From: Muraenolepis orangiensis
Taxonomy: Eukaryota; Chordata; Actinopteri; Gadiformes; Muraenolepididae
NCBI GenBank assembly: GCA_027704905.1
Contig: CM051001.1
Location: 25,187,228-25,251,227, forward strand
Length of the DNA: 64,000 nucleotides
Reading direction: 5' to 3'
Shown: positions 43,116 to 58,175 of the stretch, in pieces
Layout: every line of letters starts with the position of its first letter
Position numbering within the stretch: position 1 is the first letter of the stretch
Translations under genes and position numbers: made by a program
Notes under the pieces: generated by a model
What the model saw: only the letters and a program-made list of their open reading frames with translations
What the model was told of the DNA's origin: nothing
The model's database searches: none

Positions 43116-43720
43116 ATCACCTTTTGACGTCTGGGGTGGGTTAGGACAGGTTCGGATGAGGTGTCTGGCCTGTCCACAATAGAGGTAGAGTCGTCCCGGA
43201 AGCGCTGGTCTCGCTCCTCCGTAGACTGTCGGGAGCGACCCACCTGCATCGGCTCCTCCTTGGTCAGGGTCTGGGGATGTGAGGGAGGGAGGAGGACTAC
43301 GGGGAGCCACAGTGAACACAGCATAGGGAGAGGTATGGAGAGAAAGGGGAGATGAGGAAGTAGGTCTACGGGGAGCCACAGGGAACACGGAATAGGGATG
43401 ACGACCCGACTCAGGGTCCCTCTCTCCGCCAGTCGTTGGCCCATCAATAGAATGACAGAATGAGATTAGCTTGTTAACGCTATTAGGTCTATCCCTCAAG
43501 ATATCATCATTAATAGCCTCACTCAGTCCCCGTCTATACGCGCTCTGCAGCTCTATCATCCCACCCTCTCTCTGCTGCCAAGATGTGGAAGTCCACAGTG
43601 TAGTCGGGCACGGACTGAGAGCCCTGAGAGATGGAGTCGAGTGGCAGCATCCTGGCCATCGGAGGTGTGGTCAAAAACAAACTTCAATTCCTCGATAAAT
43701 TAACGGAAATGCGAGGATAA
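43116..43720 (-). pseudogene. Gypsy gag C-terminal region, copy A, fused to RT
   Basis: The frame 43559-43026 reads MIELQSAYRRGLSEAINDDI, a Pro/Ser-rich segment, then YLYCGQARHLIRTCP, a zinc knuckle whose first cysteine is lost (LYLYCG where CLYCG is expected). After PQTSKG it runs straight into DAPTVFQALVN of RT, skipping the end of gag, protease and most of RT. The junction corresponds to deletion of about 1.2 kb relative to copy B (46465-47700). Confidence 0.85.
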
Positions 43721-43749
43721 CTCAGAATTGTTGAAAAAAATTTGCACCT

Positions 43750-44010
43750 TTACCATAACGACTCGGCTGATGAAAAAAACGGCGGGACGGGGAGGCGGGG
43801 CGAGGGCGAGCAGCTGAGAGCGTCTGTACCTCTCGCTCGTGTCAATCCAAATGAGTGGTTCACCCGACTGAGCGCGGTCTCCAGCCGAGCAACCATCTCA
43901 TGGAACGCAACTCCTTGCTGCTTTGTGGTCCGGATCAACGCCGCTAGGTCCTTAGAACAATCTGACCCATCTGCTGTACTACCGGGTTCCATGTTGGCCA
44001 GAACTTTCTG
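43750..44010 (-). pseudogene. Gypsy gag N-terminal region, copy A
   Basis: Frame with MEPGSTADGSDCSKDLAAL and GVAFHEMVARLETALSRV, ending at a stop shortly after SSAESLW. The ATG in AACATGG at ~43992 is the probable gag start, lying about 30 bp inside the LTR end. Copy B at 48330-48590 is essentially identical. Confidence 0.75.
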
Positions 44011-44024
44011 TCTGTTTCTTTTGC

Positions 44025-44624
44025 TGTGGAATCCCGGGGTAGTACAGACAGAGTTTGAGGCAACATTCAATTTGAGTTCAATAACTCGTAGGCGTCTTTA
44101 TTAGGATATTACTCCAATGAAAATAATATTATGAAGTGTGAACAATCAACTATGTGTGTGTCAATTACGGAAGTAATAATGCAATGTGTAATGCAACTTA
44201 CGTGAGTGCGAAATGGAAATCCAAACAGGGGGTGTTGTATAATGTACAAGTACAAAAGTACAAAAATCCAACAAAGAAACAAACAAGCAAAATTGTCCAA
44301 CAAGGAAATACCAGGAATCCACGGGAGATTGCGACAGGGTCTTCACGGGGGAAACACGGAGTATAGCAACAGAGTATTCACGGGGAATCACAGAGGAGTA
44401 TTGCCAGAGAGTCTATGGTTGAACAACGGGAAAGTTCTAGCAACAAGTGACAGGGGAGCGGAGCCTAAATAGGGAGCCTGATTGGGAATAGGGAACAGGT
44501 GTGCTGACGTGAATACGGTCTTCTGGGACTGAGTGTTCTGGGTGTAGTAACCCCAGGTGGCTAGGAGGGGGAGGCAGAGGAGCGTGGCTTGAGAGGAGAG
44601 TGGTGTGATGCTGGAATCACAACA
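44025..44624 (-). repeat. Gypsy LTR shared by copies A and B (~600 bp)
   Basis: On the minus strand it starts TGTGATTCCAGCATCACA (44609-44624 region) and ends near GGGATTCCACA (44025). AATAAAGACGCC near 44100 on the minus strand is a poly(A) signal. The sequence is duplicated at 48605-49204. Exact termini are uncertain by some bases. Confidence 0.7.
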
Positions 44625-44699
44625 CATATTCCAGATAAAAAATAAATAAATAAATAAGTGTAATTGTGTAAACAGAGTAGTAACAAGTGTGGAAAAGGT

Positions 44700-45620
44700 T
44701 TGCCCGTTGGGTGGCTCTCAGGAGAGCAGTTTGTGCAGACATTCAAATCCGGTGACAGTCGCGGAAGTGAGTGCTGTTGGAGGGAACAGCAGCATCCAAC
44801 TCTTGCTGGGGAAACATGGGGGGTTGGTCACCGATGGAGCATTCAAACGGTGACATACCCATGGCAGCGTTGGTCATGGAGTTGTGCGAGTACTCCAACC
44901 AGAGTAGGACCTTGCTCCATGATGCAGGGTTGCTGGTTGTTAGGTATCTTAGTGTGGCCTCTAGGGACTGGTTGGCTCTCTCCGCCTGCCCATTGATTTG
45001 GGGATGGTATCCTGAAGAGAGGCTGACCGTGGCCCCAATTACCCTACAGAAGGCCTGCCACACCTTGGAAGTAAACTGGGGACCACGGTCCGACACAATG
45101 TTCTGAGGAATACCATGGAGGCAGACAACATGATTCACTAGGAGATCTGCGGTCTAAGCAGAGAAGGGGAGCTTGGGAAGTGCGACATAGTGGGCTGCCT
45201 TGGAAAAACAGTTCAATATGGTGAGAATAACGGAATTACCATGGGACATGGGAAGACCGGTGACAAAGTCGAGGGAGATGTTGGACCAGGGACGACTAGG
45301 GATGGGGAGAGGTTGCAGGAGACCAGCAGGAGGACGATGGGAGGATTTACTGCGAGATAGGGAAAGCAGCCACAAACTCACAAGTGTCTGTCTCAATGGA
45401 CGGCCACCAGAACCAACGGCGGAGATAGGAGAGGGTCCGGGTTGAGCCAGGGTGTCCCACCAGTCTGATGGAGTGGCCCCACTCGAGCACTCGGGAGCGA
45501 GCAGATTGGGGAACAAGCAGCCGACCAGGGGGACCCCCACCCGGATCAGGTTTGTCACGCTGGGCTGTCCTCACCACTGTCTCGATCTCCCAGGTGACCA
45601 TACAATCACCTAGGCAGGAG
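44700..45620 (-). pseudogene. Gypsy integrase, copy B
   Basis: Minus-strand frames: HSIRLVGHPGSTRTLSYLRR and WWPSIETDT (H-H-C-C finger region), SNISLDFVTGLPMSHGNSV (first catalytic D), then, after a stop near 45154, NHVVCLHGIPQNIVSDRGPQ (second D), SSGYHPQINGQAERANQSLE (catalytic E) and SPFECSIGDQPPMFPQQE. The DDE residues are present but the frame is broken by stops. It ends at about 44700, where copy A's right flank begins. Confidence 0.87.
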
Positions 45621-46860
45621 GCAGGATGGTGTCCTCCGATACCGGGGTGGCCCTCTCAGGGAAGAGACGGGACAGAGTGTCAGCCTTGGTGAGGGTCGAA
45701 ATGGCTGAAGAACAGGGACCAGCGTTCCTGACGGGAATTCAGCCGCTTGGCTGTAAGGAGGTAGGTGAGGTTTTTGTGGTCCGCCCAAACCACAAAAGGT
45801 TGTCGAGTCCCTTCCAGCCAGTGTCGCCACTCACTTAGTGCTGCTTGAACTGCCAGCAGTTCCCTGTCACCAATGTCTTAATTCCACTCGGCAGGGCTAA
45901 AGTGTCAAGAGAAATATGCGCAGGGATGGAGTTTCTTGTCCTCTGCCGACCTCTGGGAGAGGATTGCCTCGATGCCCTCATCAGAGGCGTCCACCTCCAC
46001 GATGAATTGCCGGGCAAACAGGCTCTTCAAGGCAGAGAAGGCTGATTCAGCCTCTGGGGACCAGGAGAAGGAGCGGAGAGTGGAGGTGAGGGCCGTGAGA
46101 GGGGCAGCCACATGGCTGAAACCCCGAATGAAACCCTGGTAAAAATTAGCGAACCCCAGAAAGCGGCGCAGTTGCTTTCTGTCTTCAGGTCGAGGCCACC
46201 CCTCCCCGGCCTGGATCTTTCTGGGGTCGGCTCTGGTGTGCCCCTTCTCCACAATTACATTACATTACATTACAGTCATTTAGCAGACGCTTTTATCCAA
46301 AGCGACTTACAGTAGTGTGTCGTAATGTGGCCGAGGAACTCCACAGACGTTGGAGAACCAAGCAAACGTCTCAATGCCATCTCAAAATGTCATCCAAATA
46401 CACCACCACGAACACATTGAACATTGCCTCATTGACCAAGGCCTGAAAAACAGTCGGGGCATCACCGATACTCAAAGTGTCCGAGGTGGGTATTGAACGC
46501 CGTCATCCACTCGTCTCCCTCCCTGATGTGGATGAGGTGGTAGGCGTTCGAGGTCTACTTTACTGAAAATGGTGGCGTAGGTCAAGGGTTCGAACACGGA
46601 GCTCATCAATGGCAAGGGGTAACGATTCTTTACTGAGATGTCATTTAGGGCCCGAAAGTCTATGCAAGGTCGGAGGTCACCGCCCTTCTTTTAACAAAAG
46701 ATAACCCTGCTGCTACCGGGGAAGAAGAAGGGCGGATGATTCCGGATGCCATGGATTCAGTGATGTAACTGAATCTAAGTCTTTTCAGGAACCGAGAGGT
46801 TGGCGCCAGGGAGGAGGTCTATGGGGCAGTAATAGGGACGATGAGGTGGAAGGGAAAGGA
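45621..46860 (-). pseudogene. Gypsy RT and RNase H, copy B, with internal L2 tail
   Basis: Minus strand from 46860: YHNLAEVFSKERILSLPPHR, PYYCPIDLLPG (RT start), frameshifted LRPCIDFRALNDISVKNRYP, FSKVDL (motif A), NTHLGHFEY, a short deletion removing the MPFGLTN motif, then APTVFQALVN, VVYLDDIL (motif C), the 60-bp L2 tail (46253-46317), DRKQLRRFLGFANF and IVEVDASDEG (RNase H). The block 45511-46460 duplicates 42166-43113. Confidence 0.87.
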
Positions 46861-47377
46861 TGCGCTCCTTACTGAACACCTCAGCCAGGTTGTGGTACAT
46901 AGACGGAACTCCGGAGAGATCAGGAGGGGAATGCGCGGGTCTAGGGTCTGAGGCAGGAGGAGTAGCTGACCGCAGGCAGTTGGCGTGGCAGGAAGAACTC
47001 CACCCGATGATTTTGCCCGAAGTCCAGCAAATGTGGGGATTGAGTCTCTCGAGCCAGGGTCTGCCAAGGACCAGTGGAGCGGTGGGGGCATGAACGGCTA
47101 GGAACCGGGTGGACTCGTGGTGGTTTCCAGAAATGGACAGGCTTATGGAGGCAGTGCTGTGAGTTATCGGGACCAGGGGATGGCCATCCAAGGCGTGGAC
47201 TGTGAAGGGTTTGTCGAGAGACTACAAGGGGATCCCTGCATCCTTGGCCAAGGTGGTGTCTATGAGACTCTCATCCGTTCCAGAATCGATGAGGGCTACG
47301 ATGGAGAGAGTCTCCTATCCCCAGGACAGTGTGACAAAAATGTTGATTCCCAGGCGGCTGGGAGGCCGCCGGTTGGG
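46861..47377 (-). pseudogene. Gypsy protease, copy B
   Basis: Minus strand: SIVALIDSGTDESLIDTTLA (retropepsin D-S-G) near 47310-47250, then LDKPFTVHALDGHPLVPITH and LVLGRPWLERLNPHI, the second protease motif. One stop interrupts between PL and SLDK. Present only in copy B because copy A has deleted it. Confidence 0.82.
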
Positions 47378-47382
47378 AGGAA

Positions 47383-47651
47383 CAACAACAACAACAAACA
47401 ACAAATCGTGAGGATTGAATCCTCTTTATTGGTCACATACATGAAGACATACAGTGAAACGTGTTCTCTGCATTTAACCCATCCTAGTATTAGGAGCAGT
47501 GGGCAGCTATTCATACAGCGCCCGGGGAGCAGTTAGGGTTAGGGTCTTCCTCAAGGACACCTCGACAGTTTTTGCTAGGAGGAGCCGGGGATCGAACCAG
47601 CAACCTTCCGGTTGTGAGGCGACCGCTCTACCTCCTGAGCTAGACTGAGCT
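47383..47651 (-). mobile_element. tRNA-derived SINE inserted in the Gypsy element
   Basis: On the minus strand it starts with a box-A-like TAGCTCAGGAGGTAGAGCGG and box-B-like GGTTCGATCCC, the internal Pol III promoter of tRNA-derived SINEs. It has a GCGCCCGGGGAGCAG-like core (seen on the plus strand near 47519) and ends in TTG repeats. Flanking AGGAA (47378-47382 and 47652-47656) is a plausible short target duplication. It splits gag from protease in copy B. Confidence 0.8.
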
Positions 47652-47656
47652 AGGAA

Positions 47657-48590
47657 GGGTCATCAGGCTCACCAGGGTTACCAAATCTAGTGAGCCTGGC
47701 CTTTTGACGTCTGGGGTGGGTTAGGACAGGTTCGGATGAGGTGTCTGGCCTGTCCACAATAGAGGTAGAGTCGTCCCGGAAGCGCTGGTCTCGCTCCTCC
47801 GTAGACTGTCGGGAGCGACCCACCTGCATCGGCTCCTCCTTGGTCAGGGTCTGGGGATGTGAGGGAGGGAGGAGGACTACGGGGAGCCACAGTGAACACA
47901 GCATAGGGAGAGGTATGGAGAGAAAGGGGAGATGAGGAAGTAGGTCTACGGGGAGCCACAGGGAACACGGAATAGGGATGACGACCCGACTCAGGGTCCC
48001 TCTCTCCGCCAGTCGTTGGCCCATCAATAGAATGACAGAATGAGATTAGCTTGTTAACGCTATTAGGTCTATCCCTCAAGATATCATCATTAATAGCCTC
48101 ACTCAGTCCCCGTCTATACGCGCTCTGCAGCTCTATCATCCCACCCTCTCTCTGCTGCCAAGATGTGGAAGTCCACAGTGTAGTCGGGCACGGACCGAGA
48201 GCCCTGAGAGATGGAGTCGAGTGGCAGCATCCTGGCCATCGGAGGTGTGGTCAAAAACAAACTTCAATTCCTCGATAAATTAACGGAAATGCGAGGATAA
48301 CTCAGAATTGTTGAAAAAAATTTGCACCTTTACCATAACGACTCGGCTGATGAAAAAAACGGCGGGACGGGGAGGCGGGGCGAGGGCGAGCAGCTGAGAG
48401 CGTCTGTACCTCTCGCTCGTGTCAATCCAAATGAGTGGTTCACCCGACTGAGCGCGGTCTCCAGCCGAGCAACCATCTCATGGAACGCAACTCCTTGCTG
48501 CTTTGTGGTCCGGATCAACGCCGCTAGGTCCTTAGAACAATCTGACCCATCTGCTGTACTACCGGGTTCCATGTTGGCCAGAACTTTCTG
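47657..48590 (-). pseudogene. Gypsy gag, copy B
   Basis: Duplicate of copy A gag (offset 4580): N-terminal frame 48590-48330 and C-terminal frame 48139-47687 with the same zinc knuckle lacking its first cysteine (YLYCGQARHLIRTCP). Here gag continues past PQTSKARLTRFGNPGEPDD to the SINE insertion point. One visible substitution relative to copy A lies near 48196 (ACCGAGAG versus ACTGAGAG). Confidence 0.85.
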
Positions 48591-48604
48591 TCTGTTTCTT
48601 TTGC

Positions 48605-49275
48605 TGTGGAATCCCGGGGTAGTACAGACAGAGTTTGAGGCAACATTCAATTTGAGTTCAATAACTCGTAGGCGTCTTTATTAGGATATTACTCCAATGA
48701 AAATAATATTATGAAGTGTGAACAATCAACTATGTGTGTGTCAATTACGGAAGTAATAATGCAATGTGTAATGCAACTTACGTGAGTGCGAAATGGAAAT
48801 CCAAACAGGGGGTGTTGTATAATGTACAAGTACAAAAGTACAAAAATCCAACAAAGAAACAAACAAGCAAAATTGTCCAACAAGGAAATACCAGGAATCC
48901 ACGGGAGATTGCGACAGGGTCTTCACGGGGGAAACACGGAGTATAGCAACAGAGTATTCACGGGGAATCACAGAGGAGTATTGCCAGAGAGTCTATGGTT
49001 GAACAACGGGAAAGTTCTAGCAACAAGTGACAGGGGAGCGGAGCCTAAATAGGGAGCCTGATTGGGAATAGGGAACAGGTGTGCTGACGTGAATACGGTC
49101 TTCTGGGACTGAGTGTTCTGGGTGTAGTAACCCCAGGTGGCTAGGAGGGGGAGGCAGAGGAGCGTGGCTTGAGAGGAGAGTGGTGTGATGCTGGAATCAC
49201 AACACATATTCCAGATAAAAAATAAATAAATAAATAAGTGTAATTGTGTAAACAGAGTAGTAGTGTGGAAAAGGT
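48605..49275 (-). repeat. Gypsy LTR plus ~70 bp of shared flank, copy B
   Basis: LTR about 48605-49204, identical apart from rare differences to 44025-44624. The identity continues another ~70 bp (CATATTCCAG, (AAAT)n, GTGTGGAAAAGGTTTG) outside the LTR, with one 4-bp indel (AACA) at ~44683. Shared flank shows the two copies arose by genomic duplication rather than by two insertions. Confidence 0.8.
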
Positions 49276-50204
49276 TTGCTCCAGTTTTTTTACTACTGAG
49301 AAACTTTGATATTTAAGGCCCAGAGACATAATTGTTCTCTGGGGAGACAAAATATTAACCGGATGTTTTAATCAGATGTGTTTCTCTCTTCACTCTTCTT
49401 CCGAGCGGAACATGGTGGCCACAGGAGATCTGAAACTACCTGTAAACTGTCACCCTGCAGCTCGTTTGGTCCCAGAGAATCTCTACTAGGAATGAGATTT
49501 CCCTCCTTAATTGGTTTGTTTCACACTCTCAGCGGATAGATAACCAGGGGTAATCAGAGATGATAATGTTTCAATGCAACAATTCTAGATAATTAATGCA
49601 TTTTCAAATATAATTTATTCCTTAACACCTCAATTTCCACAATTCCTTGGCAGCGAGCAAGGAAACAACTTGAGGTTTAAGGATTTTCCGAGAACAATAA
49701 CATTTAGCCAAATGTATAAATGCTGTAATACCTGTAACTCAAAACGTTTTCTGTTCAGCAGGAACACCAGCCAGGTAATGCGTGTGTGTGGGTGGGGTGC
49801 CGCTGTGCAGACAAGCGTGAGTCAAGGAGGACGGAAACACATAAGGCTCATTCACAGTGCCAACACCGTTATGCCACTGTACACTTTACTGCGGTAAAGG
49901 TTCCGGTCTAGATTCCATGAGACCATCGTGAGACCGATAACATCCCCTGGCTCTGCTCCACATTGCACGGCTGTATGGGCCGTTTTTATTTTTTATCTCC
50001 GGTTTCATTCATTAAGAAGGCAGAGGGTCCATTGGATTTGCACTGTTAACCGATATAGCCCTAAAACATCAGAGGAATTGCGCTCTTTTTGAACCGGTTG
50101 AATTATTTATGATCTGTGATGTGCCTGTGCTCTGTCTGAGACGCAAAGGTTGTCTCGGGCTTAATGATAGGAGACCGAGGATTGAATATTTGTACTAACT
50201 GCAG
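49276..50204. other. Noncoding DNA, no gene seen
   Basis: Unique-looking sequence to the right of the duplication. No recognised gene. Confidence 0.55.
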
Positions 50205-50579
50205 GTTGGCTTTTTCCTTTCTTGGACTCCCATGACTCACATAGGAGTGCTGCCACTTTCACTTTCATAACATTGTAATAAACATTACACTCATACTTTG
50301 CTGGACTTTCTGGACTCATCACAGTTACTGCACCATACTGCACTGAATTCATGATGCTGCTGCACTACTGCACTTTAAATGCTTTTAAATATTTTTGCAC
50401 ATTCAACAGATGTTCATACCATCTATCACTTTGCTGTCCTTTTTTGTTCATTTTTATTTTTATTGTATAAATTATTTTTATGGTATTGTTTTTTGAGATG
50501 TTTACTGCGGGAGGGAATGTGGTGCAAGCATTCCAATGTACTTGTTACAAATGGCAAATAAATATATTGTATTGTATCA
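50205..50579 (+). mobile_element. LINE family B 3' UTR fragment (+)
   Basis: GTGCTGCCACTTTCACTTTC, the GCTGTCC...TTTTTGTTCAT stretch, TACTGCGGGAGGGAATG, GCATTCCAATGTACTTGT and a TATTGTATTGTATC tail match the plus-sense family-B UTR. Confidence 0.75.
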
Positions 50580-51109
50580 TGGTCTTTACAGTGTCTCATT
50601 TAAAGCATATATATATATATATATATATATACATAGGGTCAACATTTACAAATTTCTTATACAAAATGTAATGTAATTATGTTGTGGATATTAAAAAACT
50701 AAATACTAAATACCTGCAATTGAAAGGCTGGGAGGCGGGGGTGCTAAAGAATACGTTTGCAATAAAGATTAGTTTAAATATAACGTATAATAAGAGGAAC
50801 TCCCTGAATGCATAGAATTCCTCATATATTTCTACTTATCTTTTAATATTATGCAAATGAGAAAAAAAACATAAATTATCCATCCATTCTGCCGTCACCT
50901 ATCTACCCATAAGCATAGCTTCCCTCACATGTCCGCCTGTCCTTCTGCTCCCCTCTGCTAGGTTTGACCCCTCAGCTCCTGCCATGTGTGTCGCCATGCG
51001 GATTTAAACAAGGCCATACACTACTCTCCTCTCCCTCCTCCTTATTATAACACTGTGACACAAGCCTCCTTCTACTCACCCACTCTTACTCCTACCCACG
51101 CACAGCAAC
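50580..51109. other. Noncoding DNA with a (TA)n run
   Basis: (TA)n at 50609-50631. No gene. Confidence 0.5.
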
Positions 51110-51972
51110 AATCGGATTATGAAGTTTGCAGACGACACCACAGTCATCGGCCTGATAAGCGAGGGCGACGAAACAGAGTACAGAGATGAGGTAGTCCAGC
51201 TGACGCGATGGTGTGAGGACAACAGCCTCCCACTGAATGTCAGCAAGACTAAAGAGCTCATCGTGGACTTCAGGAGCCACCGGGGCACCCACTTCAACAT
51301 CAGCCTGGACGGAACACCGGTGGAGGTTGTCAGCTGCTTCCGTTTCCTTGGGCTACAGATTTCCGATGACCTGGCGTGGACACGCATCACCGAGGTCATG
51401 CTGAAGAAGGCAAACCAGCGCCTCTATGCTCTGCGGGGCCTCAGAAAAAGTGGAATAGGTCAGAGGTGGCTAGTGAACTTTTACCGTGGCACTGTAGAGA
51501 GCGTCCTGTGCAAAAAGATTATGAAGCATTTAAAATGCAGTAGTGCAGCAGCATCATGAATACAGTGCAGTACTGTGCAGTAGCTGTAATGAGTCCAGAA
51601 AGTCCAGAAAAGTATCTAAGTGTAATGTTAATGACAATATTATGAAAGTGAAAGTGGCAGCTGTCCTAGCAGTTCAGTAGGTCACTGCCTGTGGATAAAA
51701 ACTATCCTTAAACCTGGTAGTCCTTGTACGGATGCTGCGCAACTGAAAACCAGACGGTAGGGAGGAGAAGAGATGGTGCCCATGTTGGTTGTATATATGT
51801 GTATATATATCGATTATTGTATATATTTTTATTTTTATGGTATTGTTTTGGAGATGTAAACTTCGGGAGGGAATGGGGAGTAAGCATTCCAATGTACTTA
51901 CAATGTGCAAATGGCCAATACAAATATCTTGTATCTTGTATTTTGTATCTTGTATCTTGTATCTTGTACTCT
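51110..51972 (+). pseudogene. LINE family B: RT catalytic motif, C-terminus and 3' UTR (+)
   Basis: The frame 51119-51559 reads MKFADDTTVIGLISEGDETE (catalytic FADD), KTKELIVDFRSHRG, FRFLGLQISDDLAWT and LYALRGLRKSGIGQRW up to GTVESVL, then deletes into the 3' UTR (AAGTGAAAGTGGCAGC, CCAGACGGTAGG) and ends in TTGTATC repeats at 51939-51968. Best-preserved family-B palm in the window, but 5'-truncated and lacking the last coding part. Confidence 0.85.
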
Positions 51973-52354
51973 TCTTCCTCCTCCTCTTCCTCCTCCCCTG
52001 ATGAGGAATATTTCGTTTTAGGACACTTATTTGCAGCAAAGTATTTGATTTAAGGAAGCATGGTCATGGGTAGACACAGGCTGCAATTTAACAAGCATCT
52101 TGGGTGTACATAATTCTCATCGGGATAGTGGGCATAGGGGAGGGGACAAGAGGTGAGGGGACAAGAGGTGAGGGGACAAGAGTTGAGGGGAAAACAAATG
52201 TTTCCCTTGTTGCTAATGCCAGCAATGGTTAAGGATTGTCCATGGCTGAGGTCAGACATCATGTTAATTTTCAAATGACTGTACATACTTACAATCTAAG
52301 TTGATTACCAGTACATTGTGAAGTCAAGAAGGGGGGGAAGTTAGGGGTTGGCAA
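51973..52354. other. Noncoding DNA with a short direct repeat
   Basis: GAGGGGACAAGAGGT repeats three to four times at 52138-52185. No gene. Confidence 0.55.
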
Positions 52355-52704
52355 ATTAGATTAGATTCATATTTAGTGTCATTGCACAGCAAAAGTACAG
52401 TACAGTGAAAGTAATTTGGCATCTAACCAGAGTGCAAATGTTATTAAAGTGCATAGTAATATACAATGTACAGAGGTTAAATAAGATGTAAAAACAGTCT
52501 ACTGGTATAAAATAACATATAGAGTATATATGAGATATGTGCTGAATTATAGGTGTGTATATATATACACATGTATGTATAAAAGTATTCAACAGGTATG
52601 GCGCAGTGGTATGCAGTTATATCAACAAGATACATATAAATGTACAGCAGGTAGTGAGCAGGGATATGCAGTTATATTAACAGTAGAAGATAAATATATA
52701 TATA
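52355..52704. repeat. Candidate dispersed repeat, left part (split by pogo-like element)
   Basis: TTTAGTGTCATTGCACAGC, ACAGTACAGTGAAAG and repeated GCAGTTATAT text look like a LINE-type 3' UTR. Similar text continues after the pogo-like insertion (54159-54400). Class not resolved. Confidence 0.4.
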
Positions 52705-54158
52705 CCGTATTGACCCGAATATAAGACGACCCCGATTATAAGACGACCCCTCTTTTTCAAGACTCATTTTTGGAAAAAAAACATATTTATTTTTTTTGAA
52801 GACCAAATCTTTTTTTTATAAAGAAAATCTTTTTTTTGGAAAATAATGATAACACACATCACACATTGTGTTAAAATTTGCCTAACTTGACAAACAAAAA
52901 CAAAACAGGCTAGATAGATTGCAATGAAACAGTAGTGCAATAAAACGGTAGAGCAATGAAACAGAACATCAGTCTATTGGTCACATCAAGTCTTCTCATT
53001 CAGCTCGTCTTCTACGTCGCTGGTTGTTCCTCTCACTCCCGCTATCGTCACTCACGATGTCTGCTTCCCCGTCTCCTCCCACATCACGTCATCCTCGCTG
53101 CCATCCATGGCATACGCAGCATTTCTTAAACCCATTAATGCTTTCTGGGGAAACGTCAGCCCATGCTTGCAAGATCCATTCACAGAGCAAACGTACTGCA
53201 GGCTTTTGGATTTTTCCAGACGGTGTCAGTGCGTGATTAGCAGCCAGGAGCCACTCTGTGGATCTCTTGCGCAGATTAACCTTGAATGGTTTGTTAACGA
53301 CCACATCCAACACCTGCAGCTGGCTTGTCATTCCGCCCGGTATGATCACTAGGTGACTAGGTTTTGACTGGCTCAGTCAAGTGTCCACGGAAAGCATCCA
53401 GAATCAACATGTTCCTCTGCTTTCTGAGTCCCCCACGCCGTCTGCCCCACACCACCTTGAGCCAGTCCACCACAAGCTCCGTCTCCATCCAGCCCTTTGC
53501 CTGGGCACCTACCATAATCCCCCACGTACGGGGGAAGTTGTGTCCCATCTGCGAGGCGCGTTAACATGACCGTTACTCGGCTCTTCTCGTTTCCAGTAGA
53601 TCAGTAGATCACTGATTTGTCGCCTTTCTTATGCACAGTGACAGATGGCATGTCAAAATACACAGGCGTTTGATCAGCATTGCCCATCTGATCAAGGGGG
53701 TATGAGTGCTTCTTCCTTAACTTGATCACATATCGCTGATAAGACAGAAGCTTCTCTCTGAAGTCTGAGGGCAGGCGCTGGGCTTGTCCTGCGTCGCAAT
53801 GACAGGTGTTTGATGTCTCTGCTTCGTTTATCACCATTATCTTAAAATTGGCATCGTAACTTCGTCTCTTCAGTTTATTAACTTGCCCTACTTTTGAGCC
53901 ACTTTTTTCAAGTTGGTCGCTGTCTCTCCATTTCTAACTCTCCAGGTAACTGTTTTTATGTACTGTTACTTTAAGACTTTGAGTTACTTTAAGTGTCGCG
54001 CGATGTCTCGGAACACTCGTTTGGCGCGATCTGTTGTTGCGCAGTTACATGTGCAATTACGGTACATCGAAAAGTCTAAACCCCGATTATAAGACGACCC
54101 CTCTTTTTTTGATTTTTTTCTAGGAAAAAAAACCCGTCTTATATTCGGGTCAATACGG
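52705..54158 (-). mobile_element. Pogo-like (Tc1/mariner superfamily) DNA transposon
   Basis: Terminal inverted repeats CCGTATTGACCCGAATATAA at 52705 and its inverse TTATATTCGGGTCAATACGG ending at 54158, 24 bp perfect including the adjacent GACG/CGTC, flanked by TA on both sides. Internal minus-strand remnants match pogo/jerky-type DDE transposase. The direct repeat CCCCGATTATAAGACGACCC occurs just inside both ends (52730 and 54081). Confidence 0.87.
53089..53885 (-). pseudogene. Pogo-like transposase, degraded
   Basis: Minus strand, in three frames: KRRSYDANFKIMVINEAE (N-terminal HTH like that of pogo/KRBA-type transposases), a deletion, LPSDFREKLLSYQRYVIKLR, QMGNADQTPVYFDMP (first DDE aspartate), then GWMETELVVDWLKVVW, MLILDAFRGHLTE (second aspartate) and IPGGMTSQLQVLDVVVNKPF (third catalytic region). 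Stops and frame changes at about 53600 and 53350 and the shortened DNA-binding region make it inactive. Confidence 0.85.
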
Positions 54159-54400
54159 TATATATATATATATATACGGTAAGTATAGTAAAAATGTACA
54201 TGCTATCATACAGGTTTGTAAGCAATAAATATGTAAACTCCAGGTAGAGGTTGGGAGTTATGATTACACTGCAGGGCAGTCGAAGACATTGATGGTGATA
54301 GGATATATTCAGCAAGTTATTTGGCAATACACATACTGAGAGAGTCTGTACAATCAGTATCTTAATCTATATCAGATATATATTGAAATGACAAGCAGCT
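54159..54400. repeat. Candidate dispersed repeat, right part
   Basis: Continuation of 52355-52704 after the transposon. TA-rich at its start. Confidence 0.35.
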
Positions 54401-57969
<3,569 letters not shown>

Positions 57970-58175
57970 GTAGAAAGAAGCCAGTTGAGGTGGTTCGGGC
58001 ATCTAGTAAGGATGCTTCCTTGTCGCCTCCCCGAGGGACGTTTTCCAGGCACATCCAGCTTGGAAGAAACCACGGGCAGAGAAAGGTACAGGCGGGGTGA
58101 ATACATCTCCACACTGGCCTGGGAATGCCTCAGGATCCCCCAGTCAGAGCTGGTCAATAGTAGGGTAGTCGTAAT
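57970..58175 (+). pseudogene. Rex3/RTE-like LINE C-terminal fragment
   Basis: The frame 57985-58182 reads MRWFGHLVRMLPCRLPEGRF and EYISTLAWECLRIPQSEL, the highly repeated C-terminal end of a fish LINE whose full copies end with (ATGG)n tails. The tail is not present here. The clade (Rex3/RTE) is from memory of the family. Confidence 0.65.

Noticed and set aside
47560..47650. Functional tRNA gene
   Set aside because: Only box A and box B similarity within a SINE-like unit with a TTG tail; no complete cloverleaf evident.
53020..53350. Plus-strand open frames in the pogo-like region
   Set aside because: They are antisense shadows of the transposase remnant on the minus strand.
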